DNA from: Molossus alvarezi
Taxonomy: Eukaryota > Chordata > Mammalia > Chiroptera > Molossidae
Length of the DNA: 64,000 bases
Assembly: GCA_037176705.1 (NCBI GenBank)
Contig: CM073889.1
Coordinates: forward strand, 107,797,390 to 107,861,389
Direction of reading: 5' to 3'
Every line of letters starts with the position of its first letter. Position 1 is the stretch's first letter. Below, in pieces: positions 11,549 to 23,173 of this stretch. Below the pieces are notes generated by a model. The model did not search any database. It was not told where the DNA came from and saw only the letters and a program-made list of their open reading frames with translations. The position numbers and the translations under genes are program-made.

Positions 11549-11751
11549 CTTTTCTGAATGTCTCCCGTCTTTCCTCCACTTCTCTGTTGACTCGATTCTG
11601 TGCGGGTTCAACCTCAGGCCCCTGGTCGTCAAGTTCATCTTCTGTTTCATCATCACTGTAGGGAACCACTTCGTCATTAGGCTGAGAATCCTCCTCAAAT
11701 GTCGTTTCTGAGTCTCTTTCTGTACTCATTCTGCTGGCAGATTGGAACCAC
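11549..11751 (-). CDS. ATP8B1: ATP8B1 first coding exon (phospholipid flippase, N-terminus)
   Basis: The coding part is 11729 down to 11549: 60 codons plus the first base of codon 61. The protein begins [20 protein letters not shown] and continues through an acidic stretch ([12 protein letters not shown]) to ...ETFRK, which I recognise as the cytosolic N-terminal tail of ATP8B1/FIC1. In other mammals this P4-ATPase works with CDC50A (TMEM30A) and moves phospholipid from the outer to the inner leaflet of apical membranes, notably the hepatocyte canaliculus; its loss causes PFIC1/BRIC1 cholestasis. This exon holds no membrane segment and no DKTGT phosphorylation motif; those lie in exons beyond the left edge. 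The start is supported by A at -3 and by the protein match. The exon opens after a pyrimidine-rich acceptor (AG at 11752-11753) and ends at a GTAACT donor (11548 leftward). The open frame running on to 11322 is intron read-through. Compared with human ATP8B1 as I remember it, residues 12, 38, 39, 43, 51, 54 and 57 differ, all in the disordered tail. Confidence 0.95.
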
Positions 11752-11790
11752 CTGGTTTAAAAGAAAGGGAAAGGAGAGTGAATTATGACT
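11752..11790 (-). promoter_or_regulatory. ATP8B1: 3' splice acceptor of ATP8B1 coding exon 1
   Basis: Read on the minus strand, a run of pyrimidines (ctctcctttccctttctttt) leads to AAACCAG and then the exon's first base at 11751. The 22 exon bases before the ATG are 5' UTR, so at least one non-coding exon must lie further right. Confidence 0.85.
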
Positions 11791-12559
11791 CATGCCCAGT
11801 TTTCTGGGCAGAATTCTGCCTGCATCTGGTTACAATGCCCTTTTAACAGACTATTATCTTACTAACATATAGATAGAGTACGTCTGAATAATGACCCCAA
11901 AGTTCAAATTATCATGCAAATAAGAACAAAACCATTCATTATTGATTAACTGTTTGGCTGAGCATGAACAACAACAAAGATGGAGCTACATTTTTTTTTT
12001 AACAAAAGGATAGACAATCTATAAGGTTGCATTTCAAATTGTGAGTCCCTATCCAGCCAGATCAATTTAATCGGTTCACAACCAACATGAAAATACAATG
12101 AAACAGATGATAAAATACCAGAGTACAGCACGCACAGTGAGAGTTAGTACTGTTCGTGAGACAGTATTGCAAAACCGATGCACACGCACACATATTTGCA
12201 TTGTGAGTCCTGATGGAATTGGATTGCTCGCAAAATTTTAAACCCGTTGCCCTAAGATACCTGGTTTCTGCTGACAGGAATGTTCTGGTCTTGACTCCGA
12301 TACATTAAATACAAGCTTAGCTCCTCAGCAGTGCTAATGACTCCCAGGGAGGACTCTCCAGCCAATTTCCCTAACTGCCACCACCCACTGCCGGTCTCTA
12401 GACTTCAAGTTTGTGTATACGCCACTCTGTGAAATGAGTCTACACAAGTGACAAGAACAATCTTAGTTACATTTATATTAGGAAAATATTTACACACAAA
12501 CACTCCAGGACAGACATACAGCCTGGTACTATTTACATAAGCATAGAACTGCTATGCAC
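11791..12559. other. Intronic DNA next to the ATP8B1 acceptor
   Basis: AT-rich and without a recognised repeat. A T-run lies at 11991-12000. Confidence 0.5.
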
Positions 12560-12735
12560 TCAGGACTGTCAATAGGAGCACCTCGCATTTATGTAGTGTT
12601 ACTGGCACACCAGGTCCTGCCTGAAGTGCTTGATAGACATTGACCTTGAAACTTCCCACATCACCTTAATGAAGGTATTATTGTTATTCCTACTTGACAG
12701 AGGAGAGAGGCTGGGTGACACTGAATAACTTGCAC
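12560..12735 (-). mobile_element. MIR SINE
   Basis: Antisense MIR wording: 'cgcatttatgtagtgttact', 'aggtattattgttattccta' and 'gacagaggagagaggctggg'. Diverged. Confidence 0.75.
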
Positions 12736-12763
12736 AATGATTATTAAAAATTTGCAGCAAATG

Positions 12764-12978
12764 CCCAGCTAGTGTGGCTCAGTGGTTGAGCATCAACCCA
12801 TGCACCAGGAGATCGCCGGTTCAATTCCCAGTCAGGGCATATGCCCAGGTTGTGGACCTGATCCCCAGTGGGGGGCGTGCAGGAGGTGGCCAATCGATGT
12901 TCTCTTTCATCGATGTTTCTATCTATCTCTCCTTCTCACTTCCTCTCTCTCTTAAATCAATAAAGAAAATTAAAAAAA
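12764..12978 (+). mobile_element. VES SINE, 'AAATCAATAAAG' tail type
   Basis: Head 'gctagtgtggctcagtggtt', anticodon-side 'ccatgcaccaggaga', B box 'ggttcaattcccag', body 'gccaatcgatgttctc' and tail 'aaatcaataaagaaaa'. Near-duplicate flanks (aaaatttgcagcaaa and aaaattgcggcaaaa) suggest the target-site duplication. Confidence 0.92.
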
Positions 12979-13032
12979 AAAAAATTGCGGCAAAAACAAC
13001 TGATTTCCAAAGAGAGATTTTTGTGTGTTCTT

Positions 13033-13265
13033 TTTATCCTCACCCGAGGATAAGGATTTTTCCACTTTTGTTCAGATAGAGTGGGAGGGAGAGAGAGAGA
13101 AATGTCGATGTGAAAGGGACACATCGAGTGGCTGCCACCTGCATGATCCCAACCAGGGCCGGGAACGAATTGCAACCGAGGTATGTGCCCTTGACCGGAA
13201 TCGAACCCACAACTCATTGGTCTGCAGGCCGACGCTCTAACTGCTGAGCCAAACCGGTCAGGGCT
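13033..13265 (-). mobile_element. VES SINE, 'CTCGGGTGAGGAT' tail type
   Basis: Starts at 'atcctcacccgaggat' and ends with the reverse-complemented head 'ctgagccaaaccggtcaggg'. It lies about 50 bp from a VES in the opposite orientation. No clear target duplication. Confidence 0.92.
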
Positions 13266-13269
13266 ATCA

Positions 13270-13371
13270 TGCATAATTTTAAGTGAGATGATGCATGTAA
13301 GGGCTTGATTCAGTGGTCAGCCTACAGTAAGTACTCACACATTAGTCATTGTCATTGTTAACCATTATATT
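13270..13371 (+). mobile_element. MIR SINE 3' fragment
   Basis: 'tgagatgatgcatgtaaggg' then 'cagcctacagtaagtactca' resembles the 3' part of MIR in sense. Confidence 0.5.
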
Positions 13372-13819
13372 CATAATTAGGGAAAAAACGTTATTTATAA
13401 AAACAAATGTTATTTATAATAGACCATGTGGGGGTTTATCCCTTGAGGGTTTTCCATCTCCAAAGATCACTTCTAAAATGCACCTGCCCCTCATTGGGAA
13501 GTAAAATATTAGGCTATCATAAAATATGAGTATACTTAAGGAAGGTATATCCAGTTATAAACCACCCCCTTTATTTTTCAGTTATAAAACCTTTTAATTG
13601 CAGAGGGAAACTCTTTCCCAAAGGTGTGTGAGTTTGTAAATGGCTGTTTCTTGGGACTTCACGAGCGTTTAATTGGCCTTTGGGCGGTTTTGTAATATGG
13701 TGGCACCCGTGCTTTAGCTAATATTTAAATTCAACACAGTCTGTTTTTAAAACCCCCAAGCTCTTAAATGCAAAACTTACACCAGAAATCTTTGAGAACA
13801 AAAATTATAAAGTGGTTAC
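13372..13819. other. Unassigned AT-rich DNA
   Basis: No repeat or exon recognised. Two copies of 'gttatttataa' lie close together near 13390-13420. Confidence 0.5.
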
Positions 13820-13968
13820 CACTCATTAAGCACCTACTATGTGTCAAGCAGGACAACCCTATGAGGTAGATCTTATCATCCCATCTTACAGATAAGTAGA
13901 CTGAGGCTCAGCTGGTAAGTGGCAGGGTCGGAATCTCATCTCTCCATTATAGGGGCATATAAAATATT
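13820..13968 (-). mobile_element. MIR SINE
   Basis: Antisense MIR: 'cattaagcacctactatgtg', 'aaccctatgaggtagatctt', 'cagataagtagactgaggct' and 'gctggtaagtggcagggtcg'. Confidence 0.9.
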
Positions 13969-13999
13969 GCAAAGTCTGAAAACACCTTGTAGAAACATT

Positions 14000-14090
14000 T
14001 TTTTATTGCAGTAAAACAGACATAACATAAAATTTACCATTTAAACCATTTTGAAGTGTATAGGTCAGTGGCATTCAGCACAATCTATAG
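14000..14090 (-). mobile_element. L1M fragment, 3' region
   Basis: Contains 'cataacataaaatttaccat', 'aaaccattttgaagtgta' and 'cagtggcattcagcacaa', typical of old L1M elements seen in reverse. Confidence 0.75.
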
Positions 14091-16284
14091 AAACACTTCA
14101 TAAGTGAACAGATCATCATTACTTCCAAGTACCTCCATGCTCACCTCTCCCGTTAGGACTGGACCCAGTCCTTCGAGGTTGGGGGAGGAGACGAACAAAC
14201 AAAAAGAAATGGATGCGACAACCATGAGTATGTGATCCAAAGTAAGCAAGGCATTGATCACCAACCGCTCCCCACCCGGACGTGCACCGGCCGGATCTGT
14301 GCAGGCGCCCTGGAGAGCCGGGAGGGGCTCTGAGCAGCCTGGGAAGTTCTCTGATGCATGTAAGTATGTGCAATCCAGACACACGGACACACGGGATGGC
14401 TTTAGCTCTGTCATTTCAGGACGACGAAAGAAAAATTAGGAAGAAATCATGTCTTTGAAGCCCTAGCCGAAGTCGTCCAGGTTCTAAAGCGTGATCCCCG
14501 CAAGGCAGGCACTACGTGTACCATGGATCTGCACACTCTGTAATAGGCCTCACGGCCACTCCAGCACATTGCAGACCCGTGTGCACTTCCTCAACCTCCT
14601 TGAGCACCTGCTGGGTGCGGGCTACTACCCTAGGCCCTGGGAAAGGACCGTTTCGAGACTTCCAGGTTACTGAGGGGCCCGGATAAATGAACTCTGCCTG
14701 ACAGCCACAAACACACCCCTCCAGTCACCCCCTCCTCTCCATTCCCACAGCCTCCACCCTGATCCAGACAACCACCACCTTCTCAAATGCTACACGTGGA
14801 CTCTCCCTGGACTCCCTGCGATGACCTTCCACATGGTCCCGGAGTCCTGCCATTCTCCTACATGCTGGTCTCCATTTCTTCCTTCTCAGTGCTTTCAAAA
14901 GACAGAGGTTTGCAAGACAAAGACTCAAAGAGTATCCGCCATAGGCAGACAAAACTCCTCAGCTCCTCCCCTCCACCTCGCTCATCCCTAAGGAAGGGCC
15001 CTGAGCCTGCAGCCCTAAGGGCGGTCATGTTACTCTCACCTCGGTTTAATGTTCAAGCTATTGCATGGGTTCCTCACCTCACCATCTCCATATGGCAACA
15101 CCCCAGGGTTCCGCTCTGTCTGTTCTGTCCCTCCCATGCGGCTGTCTGCAGTGGACTTTTCCGCAGGCCTAAAATGAGTCTGGGGTTGGGGGAGAAAAAG
15201 CAGGGGAATAGGAACCACAGAGCATCGTTTATACCAGGGCTTAAGGGTTTTTCTAGCATTTCATTAAGTGGTGCCTCATTTCCTATCCTGCCTCCCATAG
15301 TATTCAGCCCTCCTGGTCACGAACCCCAGAGGACAGGAGGGTACATAGCAAGATTTCCACACTTAGAACCTCTCACATCCATCATTTGTCATCCGTGAAC
15401 ACTTGGCTCTGAAGTCCTCTGTCCCCGTTGTCGGGGAGGAGCGGCCGCGGAGGGAGGAAAGAGGACCCACGCAAAAAGAATTCCCTCTCTGCCTCTGCGA
15501 CACGACTCTGAAGTTAGAATAAAAACACAACCTTCCATGCCTTCAAGGTTTCCGGATTCAAATGAAAGGAAAACGGGACCAAGAAAAGCTGAGTTTTGTC
15601 ACTGCTAGGATCTGACCTGTGTGCACACACAGCAGCGCCGGGAACTCGGGCTGGAAAGGCCCCGAGTCCCTGATCAGCGGTGTCTTTGTTGTACAATGTG
15701 ACTTGTGTCCAGGAAGACCCAAGCTTAGACAGGAAGGAAGTCACAATATCCATTTTTATTCATTCTTTGCCATTTTTTTTTTTTACAGCTTTTAAAGTCC
15801 TCACCAAGAAAGGGTATTTCTAAAAGGTATTTTTCTTCATTTGCTTATTATTATTAAAGATAATATAAAACATGTAACACACATTTTAATAAATTTGGGT
15901 ATTATGTTGTTATATGTTCTATAGTCTGTATGTTTTTTTTATTATATGCTCTATACTAAATATAATAAATTACAACTCTGGCAGAATGTGAGATGCCTCC
16001 AATGACCTCACCATCTTCTACATAACCCCCTCCCCCTGAGAGGGGCTGGACACAGCGCCTTGCTGTTAACCAGCAGAAAAGGGGGTGTCTGGTCACAATT
16101 AGGTTGCGGGAGACTGCAACTCACTTCTTGGCAGCCAGCGCTCCTTCCTGGCTTTGATAAAGCAGCTGACTGATGGAGAGGCTCACACAGCAAGGAACAG
16201 AGTGAGCTCCGGCAGACAGGCAGCAGGGAACTGGGGGCCTTCAGCCCGGCCACCCTCAAGGAGAGGAACTGGGTGCATGCACAG
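14091..16284. other. Unassigned intronic DNA
   Basis: Includes a 203-codon plus-strand frame (14787-15398) with no recognisable protein and no splice signals that I trust. The stretch 15770-15970 is AT-rich. Confidence 0.45.
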
Positions 16285-16512
16285 CAAGGTGACTACAGCT
16301 AAAAATACTGTACTGGATATCTGAAAGCTGCTCAGAGAGTCGATCTGAAAAGTTCTTGTCACAAGAAAACAAAATTATAACTGTGAGGTAGTGTTAACTA
16401 AACTTATACTGATCATTTTGCAGTTTATATATATGGCAAATCATTGTTATCCACCTTAAACCAATACACATGTATATGTCAACTATATCTTAATGAATCT
16501 GAAAAAAAAATA
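16285..16512 (+). mobile_element. LINE-1 3' end fragment
   Basis: Matches a typical L1 3' UTR: 'caaggtgactacagctaaaa', 'tactgtactggatatctgaa', 'gtcaactatatcttaatgaa' and an A-rich end. Confidence 0.85.
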
Positions 16513-16554
16513 AGTTGTGTGTTTTTTTTTTTAAGGAAAAAAAACAAGGAAATG

Positions 16555-16797
16555 AATTTTGCCAACAACCACATGAATTTGGAAGTGGGTCCTTCCTCAG
16601 TTCAGCCTTCAGACGAGACTGCAGCCTGGGCTGATACCTTGATTGTAACCTTGGCAGAGACCCTAAAGCAGAGGACCCAGTCATACAGAGCTCAGATTCC
16701 TAATCCACAGAAATAACAAATACGGGTCGTTTTAAGGTGCTAGGTTTTGAAGTAACGTGTTATGTATCTATAGATAACTAATTCATGTGTCATTAAC
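16555..16797 (+). mobile_element. ERVL-MaLR-type LTR fragment
   Basis: Shows 'tcagccttcagacgagactg', 'gataccttgattgtaacctt', 'aaagcagaggacccagtcat' and the terminus 'atagataactaat'. These are features of old MaLR solitary LTRs. Non-coding. Confidence 0.65.
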
Positions 16798-18377
16798 CAT
16801 AAATAATAATTCTATGGCCACTATTGTCTCCAACCGAGTCTGAAGAAGAGCCCCATCGAAGCAGCAGCAGAGGCCTGTCATCCAGACACATGCCACACCC
16901 TGCTTGGAATCGGCCCAGTACTCTGGAGAGGAAAATCTGACAAGCTTGATGATAGCTGTAATTGGACAGAGAATCTCACGAAGCAATGGTAATAAAACAT
17001 ATCTAAGATCTAGATTAAATGTAAACTTTTATACTGTTACAGAAACAACATGATTACTGTGCCTAGGACAAACAGGGTTATATATTTTATTTCCTCCCAA
17101 ACTGAAGCCTAGAAAACTTAGAAGCCTGGGATAACTAATGTAAACTAAGGGACCATCAACATCACTGTTGTGGGGACAATTCAGGACCTTTACTCATGGT
17201 AGAAAAGGCTCCTCCGGGTCCACAGCTTCATCCTCTCTGTTCCTCCGAAAGTCCACCCCTGAACCCTGGGCCACGAAGAAGACTGACTACCACTTCACAT
17301 GGCACAGCTTCCATGGTTACCATGGTTATCATTGAAAAGGTACAGGGGAAGTCTCAAACTCGTACCTTTCCAAGAAGGGCACTTTTTAAAAAATTTCATC
17401 TTCCTGTGTAACTTAAAGGATTTGTGGGTAATGTGATCCACTCTGCCATGGGCTCCCCAACACATCCTACTAATGCTGATTCTTTCTTGTCAGTATTATT
17501 CCCCAAGTACTTTTCACACGCATTATCTCACACCATCACGTGGCATTACTCCGAGACGTGCGGCCACGCACTGTCACGGCCACGTGACTAATGAGAACAC
17601 TGAAGCGTCAAGCCCAAGGTTGTTTGGGTTTGGATTCGGGCGCCTCACCGCAGAGCCGGGTCTGTGCCGGGTGGGCACAGTGAACACATCTGGATTCAGA
17701 CTGGGATTCAAGCTCTGTCCTGGGGGCAGCAGGGCCTGCACCACAATGGCAGGTGTCAACTGCTGTCCCCTCTCCACTCTACCTTGGAGCTTCATCCGTC
17801 ACAAGGAGAACGGAAGCAAAGGAAATGGAGATACTGACGAGCAAGACAAAGCTGACTCGGGGATCTGCAGACAGGTCCCTCCTACAAGTGGGAAAATCTT
17901 ACATGCGTCCCACTTTCTATCACGTTAGAGTGTATTTAAGTAAATAATCATTTCCTAGGTGTTTTAAGCTGGGCAATATGGGACTCCCAAGGGTGAGAAA
18001 GAACTCAGGGTCGATGGGAGAGAGCTTTTCAGGCATCAAGACACAGGAGCAGTAAAGTGTGAGTCACCCGCGCACTGGAAGATTTAGGGGTGCAGGAGCT
18101 GGTGAAGGCTGGCTGGAGTCACTTTCCCTGGTCCACGGGGCCGTGGCTCGGCTTAGGTCCAGGGAGCAGAAGGAAACACTGAAGGCGTCTGTGAGGAAAG
18201 AAATCTGATCCTCAAGGTGCTTCAGGAAGATGAACCTGATAGAGGAGGGAGGGCGGGTGGCTGGGAAGGTGAGAGCCAGGCAGGGAGTCCATCCAGGGGT
18301 CACAGTGGACACCGAGACTCCCCCAGGCACCGCTGTGCCATCTCTACAACCAGGCAGGTCAGTCACGTCTCTGCAGA

Positions 18378-18385
<8 letters not shown>
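16798..18385. other. Unassigned DNA with a weak MIR-like patch
   Basis: Around 17500-17670 the words 'cacacgcattatctcacacc' and 'gaacactgaagcgtcaagcc' recall antisense MIR. The rest is unassigned. Confidence 0.4.

Positions 18386-18412
<27 letters not shown>
18386..18412. repeat. (CT)n microsatellite
   Basis: About 13 CT dinucleotides. Confidence 0.9.
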
Positions 18413-18414
<2 letters not shown>

Positions 18415-19235
18415 AGCACGCCTGGATCAGGGCGTTGGCAACCAGAAAATGTGTTTAAAATTAACCGGGTGGGGCTGCCGTTCTTTTGTGTGGAAAACTA
18501 AGAAAATAAGTAAACAGAGGACTGGAACTGGTTCCTGTAGGATAATAATGCCAGAATTCCCCAGATGTTTATTTTGGAGAGACAACCTCAATCCACAATT
18601 ATTTTTTATATATTAAAAAAAAACAGAACAAAACACTGAATGTTACCAGGAGAAAAGCACTGTTATTATTACATTCAAGCTGCGTTCTTACTTGTTAGGG
18701 ACAGTGGCCCCGTTTTTACTTCATACTATTGCCTCTCTGATTAGGCTTATGCATTTTCATCATGCTTAAATAATATAAAATCACAGGGATTTTACAAGTA
18801 ATGGCTGCCTGGAAGCAGAAACTCCAAGGTAAACTAAAAAATAATTCTTTCAAGTTGAATTGATTTTAATGTTAGAAGAGTCACCAACCTATCGGTAGAC
18901 GGCCACACTTAATGGAGATGACATTACAGTAAAACACAAGAATCAGCACAGTTCTCCAGAACTGAACATAAACCTTGACATTTCAGGCTACAGGGTGACC
19001 ATCTATATTCCCCATTCAGATTCCATAGCAACGGCTGGTTTGAATAAATGGGTAGTAGAAGGGGCAGATGTGATGAATAAATGGGAACCATAAACACATA
19101 AGGCAGAGATAGCTTTTACTAGCGAAGACGGGCGCACTGATGAAAACATCCGATCCACTTTTACGACTATTGGGTTAACAATAGTCAATGACTGCACTGG
19201 ATGTTGGCTGTGGCAAAGCTGAATGAGAGTGTTCA
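18413..19235. other. Unassigned intronic DNA
   Basis: No repeat or exon recognised. Confidence 0.45.
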
Positions 19236-19272
19236 CACGCACACACAGGCACACACACACACACTCTCTCTG
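19236..19272. repeat. Short (CA)n/(CT)n tract
   Basis: Interrupted CA repeats followed by a few CT repeats. Confidence 0.85.
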
Positions 19273-19279
19273 CTGCTGT

Positions 19280-19580
19280 TGGCATGGAAACAGCTACTTT
19301 CCTTATAGAAACAGTACAGCAACATTTTATGTACCAAGAACACTACGGATATTTATAACATTTGACCCAACAATCTCATCTATAGAAATGTTTCCAACAG
19401 AAATCATGAAACAAGTAAAATAATGATTCACACAAAATTTTTGGTTGTCATCCTTAGCTTACAAAGCAGGAAAAGAAGCCACCTGAATGTTCGGCGGGAT
19501 AATGGTTTTATAAAGGATGATGCTGGTATAGCAATTCAACACAACACTCGTAGAAACAATAGTAATTTGAGAACAGGGAA
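19280..19580 (+). mobile_element. Possible ancient L1 fragment
   Basis: 'catttgacccaacaatctca' followed by 'tatagaaatgtttccaacag' recalls the L1 ORF2 3' region ('tttgacccagcaattccactt'). Too diverged for a firm call. Confidence 0.5.
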
Positions 19581-19734
19581 AGGCAGACAGCAGAACTGTG
19601 TCCCGTTACTGCAGCTCTGTAGGTGATATGTATGTACGTGTTAGAACTGAACACTGGGTCTAAAAGAGGAGGCCCTCAGTGTGTTTCTCATTCCAAAATA
19701 ATCAATAATTGGTAATACCTACCCACCCCTTGTT

Positions 19735-19900
19735 GAAGACTATTGAACACTCAGTCACTTATGTGCTGGGCTTATTTTATGAAATCCTTACACCACTCCC
19801 AGAAGGAAGGATTATCCTCATTTTGTAGGCTTTATAGAGGTTAGGTGACTTCTCCATGGTCATCCAATGAGGTTTCGACCACTCTGTTTGCTCCCAACTC
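19735..19900 (-). mobile_element. MIR SINE
   Basis: Antisense MIR wording: 'cagtcacttatgtgctgggc', 'aatccttacaccactcccag' and 'attatcctcattttgtaggc'. Confidence 0.75.
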
Positions 19901-20894
19901 TATTAAAGTCTGCCACAGAACCGTTCCATGGGGAGGAAGAGCTGTGTCGGGGTATTGCTGTCTTGGCTGCCACGCTCACCGACACTTAATTTGCTATCAT
20001 CTTATCTCTTTGCAAATGACTACAAAACCAAAAGTGTCTTGAGAGCTGGTTGCTGTCATCCAGAGGCCACCTCTGTGCTCAGAGAGGGGATGGTTTGCAT
20101 GTCGGGCAGGGCAGGAGAGGTGAAACCTACCAATTTTAGTCGTTTGTATCATTGCTCTTTCCCAGTACATCAGTAAACCTCAGATTCCAATTTTCTCCTC
20201 CAGATTGCTGGGTGCCATGGATTATAGTCTGCACCCATCTTTTCCTCTAAGAGCCCTTCACTAAGCCTCTGTGTGTCGCATGCTAAGGACAGCATTTTCC
20301 AAACATTTATGTGTAAATACCTTTCAAGGTCTAAGTGGCACTATGTCTGATTGACATGTCGAGTACCCGTAGGACACCTTCTAGACATCTCCTCTAGACA
20401 TTGTCATGATTTCACGAATGACTTCACTTGGTCACAGAGCCTTCACAGAGCCTTCCTTCTCATTCCCTTTGGATGTTAACACCCTCACAAATTCTGGGTC
20501 CCAGAAGTGTAGGGATGAAGGCTACATCTGATGTTCAACCACTCTCCTCTGCTGCACTTCAAGTCAGCTTAGAGGACTCAACTTAGGTTACAGACTCTCC
20601 CCGGACAGCTGAATTCACACTTGAAGTTCTGGACCAAGACCACAGTGCAAACATGTGATGAATGTTTTATATGTCCCTTGGAAGCACTTGCATTTGGCTC
20701 ATGTAATCTCCAGGGTTTCCTACAGCGTGTCCACAATTCCAACTGTTCTGGCTTTCAGACTTTGAACAAGTCAATTAATAGGAGTGTCTAAGTTTCTACA
20801 TATCTGATATGTTTGACTGAGGACAATGCCTATACTATAGGGCTCTGGAGTTCTCGATGTTGTCCTGGGACAAAGCGGTGAGCATTTCCAAGAG
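19901..20894. other. Unassigned intronic DNA
   Basis: No exon or repeat family recognised. Confidence 0.45.
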
Positions 20895-21050
20895 CACTAA
20901 GTACACCTGCTAGCAGGCGCTGAGCTAAGGGCTTGACACCCACTGTCTTATCTCATCTGTTGAGGGTCAAACTATTATCTCACTTTTACAGATGAGGAAA
21001 CAGACATTACGCTCTTTGTTCAAAGACATATAGATGGCAACTGGGATAAA
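20895..21050 (-). mobile_element. MIR SINE
   Basis: Antisense MIR: 'gcgctgagctaagggcttga', 'attatctcacttttacagat' and 'gaggaaacagac'. Confidence 0.85.
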
Positions 21051-21228
21051 ATTTCTCTCTTTCTTTAATCAAAAAATTTATTTTAATGCTTTTAGGTATT
21101 AAGCCCATCCAAATGGTTTGAATACTTCTGTCAGATAGCTGGGTCTATGCTACTCTAAACATTTAACATTTCCAAATGCCTGGATGTGTGGCATTGTTAA
21201 CATTCTATTTATCTTGCTACCTAGTACA

Positions 21229-21264
21229 TTTATTTGTTTGTTTGTTTGTTTGTTTGTTTGTTTT
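21229..21264. repeat. (TTTG)n microsatellite
   Basis: About seven to eight TTTG units. Confidence 0.93.
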
Positions 21265-21929
21265 TATCTTGACTGTTGAAAGTGGGATAAAATCTCTTGT
21301 CAAAACTCCAAGCTCTCAGTCACACACTCCGTGCCCTAAATGCACCTGACAAATCACTGTGGGGTTTGCTGGAGCAGAGATGCTCAGTCCAGTGTACAGC
21401 TGGGTGCTGAGTAATGAAGGGACATGCAGTTCAATCTATGTTGCTGTCAGAATGGACGGGAATCTTGACATCCTCTGCTCTCTCCACCCAGGGTCTGATC
21501 TGAAACTGAGGAGGGCGAGGGACGTACAGCGGAGGTCACCGGTGGGAAGTGTGTTTTCACCCTTGCAAGAGGGTCCTTGCACTGTCACCTAGAATCCAGG
21601 TCTCTAATCTCTTACGAAAGGCCTCTCTGCCCGCTTGGAGGGGAGGGGTTCTCCCAGCTGCCCAGTTCCCCCTCCCCCGCTTCCTCCCATGCTCTTCCTC
21701 GGTGGTTTCCCAAAGGTGCCCTTGGCGGTGCTCCTGAGCAGTCACCTAACTGCTGTGGGACCCAGCAGCCAGCTGCCGTCTCTCTTAAATCTGACTGTGG
21801 AGTGCCGCAGAATTTGTATTTGAAGAATGATGGCTTTAAAAGGAAGGATACAATGACCACTACCTTAACCCGTTCTCCCAGGGAAATAAGAAGGAGAGAG
21901 CACATGTCTGATATTGGGACTTATAATGA
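21265..21929. other. Unassigned intronic DNA
   Basis: No exon or repeat recognised. Confidence 0.45.
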
Positions 21930-21953
21930 GATATATATATATATATATATATA
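21930..21953. repeat. (AT)n microsatellite
   Basis: About 12 AT dinucleotides. Confidence 0.93.
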
Positions 21954-21959
21954 GTCTTC

Positions 21960-22590
21960 ATCCTGTTCCTGGCACAGAGCTACTAAAACCCTGGGACTTC
22001 CCTAAATGACGAGCGTGATAAAGGTGATTTCGGAAAGCTCTCAGGTAGCCTATGGATGGGGGCTGGTTGCCAGGAGACCTGAACATGCGATTAGATGTTG
22101 GAACTTTCAGTCCGACCCCCTGACCTCAGGGGAGGGTAGAGAGGCTGGAAAATGAGTTCAGTCGCCAAAGGCCAGTGATTTAAGCAAGCATGCCCACGTA
22201 ATAATGAAGCCGCCATGAACACCCAGCAGGAGGGAGTTGGGAGAGCGTGCGGGTTGGTGAACACGTGGGGACCTGGGGAGGGTGGTGCCCTGAGAGACCA
22301 TGGACGCCCCACGCCCTTTCCCCACACCTTGCGGGTACATCTCTTCCATCTGGCCGATCCTGAATCACATCCTTTTGTAATAAACCAGTAACTTGGTAGT
22401 CAAATGTTTCTTTGAGTTCCGTGAGCCACTCTAGCAAATTAATTGGACACAGAAATGATGTCATTGGAACCTCCGATCTACAGCCAGTCCGTGAGAAGCA
22501 CAGATGACAACCTGGACCCGCAACGGGTGTCGGAGGTGTGGTGTTGTCAGACTGAGCCCTTCACTTAAGGAATGCGATGCTGCCTCCAGG
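21960..22590 (+). mobile_element. Old endogenous-retrovirus LTR, family not named
   Basis: A repeated mammalian LTR I recognise by wording: 'gaacacccagcaggaggg', 'catctcttccatctggccga', a polyadenylation-like 'tgtaataaaccagtaac', then 'gagttccgtgagccactcta' and 'gcaaattaattgg'. No internal viral gene is present and there is no open reading frame of viral type. I cannot name the exact family. Confidence 0.65.
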
Positions 22591-22599
22591 CACACAGTT

Positions 22600-22966
22600 G
22601 TCAGAGTCGTGTTGAGCCACAGGGTCGTTGCAGGTGTAGTAAGTTAAGATGAATTCATTAGGATGAGTCCTAAGCCAGTATAACTGGTGTCCTTATAAAA
22701 TGTGGACATTTGGACACAGAGACAGTCACACACACAGTGAGAATGACATGTAAAGATTGGAACTACACTGCCACGAGCCAGGAAACTGCTAGAAGCTGCG
22801 AGACAGGTCTCAACCCAAGCCTTTCCTGATACCTTCAGAGGAAGCCTGGCTTTGATCTTGGACTTCTAGCCTCTAGAACTGGGAGACAACAAATTTCTGT
22901 TGTTTAAGCCAGCTGGGTTTAAGGTATTTTGTTACAGCAGTCCTAGCAAACTGATACACTGTTTCA
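22600..22966 (+). mobile_element. MLT1-type (ERVL-MaLR) solitary LTR
   Basis: Wording in consensus order: 'agttaagatgaattcattag', 'ataactggtgtccttataaa', 'ggacacagagacagtcacac', 'cttggacttctagcctctag', 'acaaatttctgttgtttaag' and 'agcagtcctagcaaactgat'. Truncated at its left. Non-coding. Confidence 0.85.
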
Positions 22967-23173
22967 ATGTGCCATTTTAAAACAGTTAAGTTCCTTAATT
23001 CCTACAAACAGAGGATTGCAGTCAGCTACTGCTCACTGTGTCTACAAATTCAGAATTTACCTCCCACCATGACTGTGTACCTAACAGGAAAAGCTGTGGC
23101 TAGTGTTTGTAACAAGTATGTAATTAAAATGTAAATGACCACATTTTCTTTTCTCTTACCCAAAGCTAAAACA

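Noticed and set aside
14787..15398. 203-codon plus-strand frame, the longest in the window
   Set aside because: No known domain and serine/proline-rich low-complexity composition. No convincing splice or promoter context. Expected by chance in 64 kb.
15415..15480. Possible CpG-island promoter of ATP8B1
   Set aside because: Only a few CpG sites over less than 100 bp. No extended CpG-rich stretch exists here or near 9.6, 40.5 or 41.5 kb.
21960..22966. Possible endogenous retrovirus with genes
   Set aside because: Only solitary LTR sequence is present. No gag, pol or env frame is recognisable between or near the LTR pieces.
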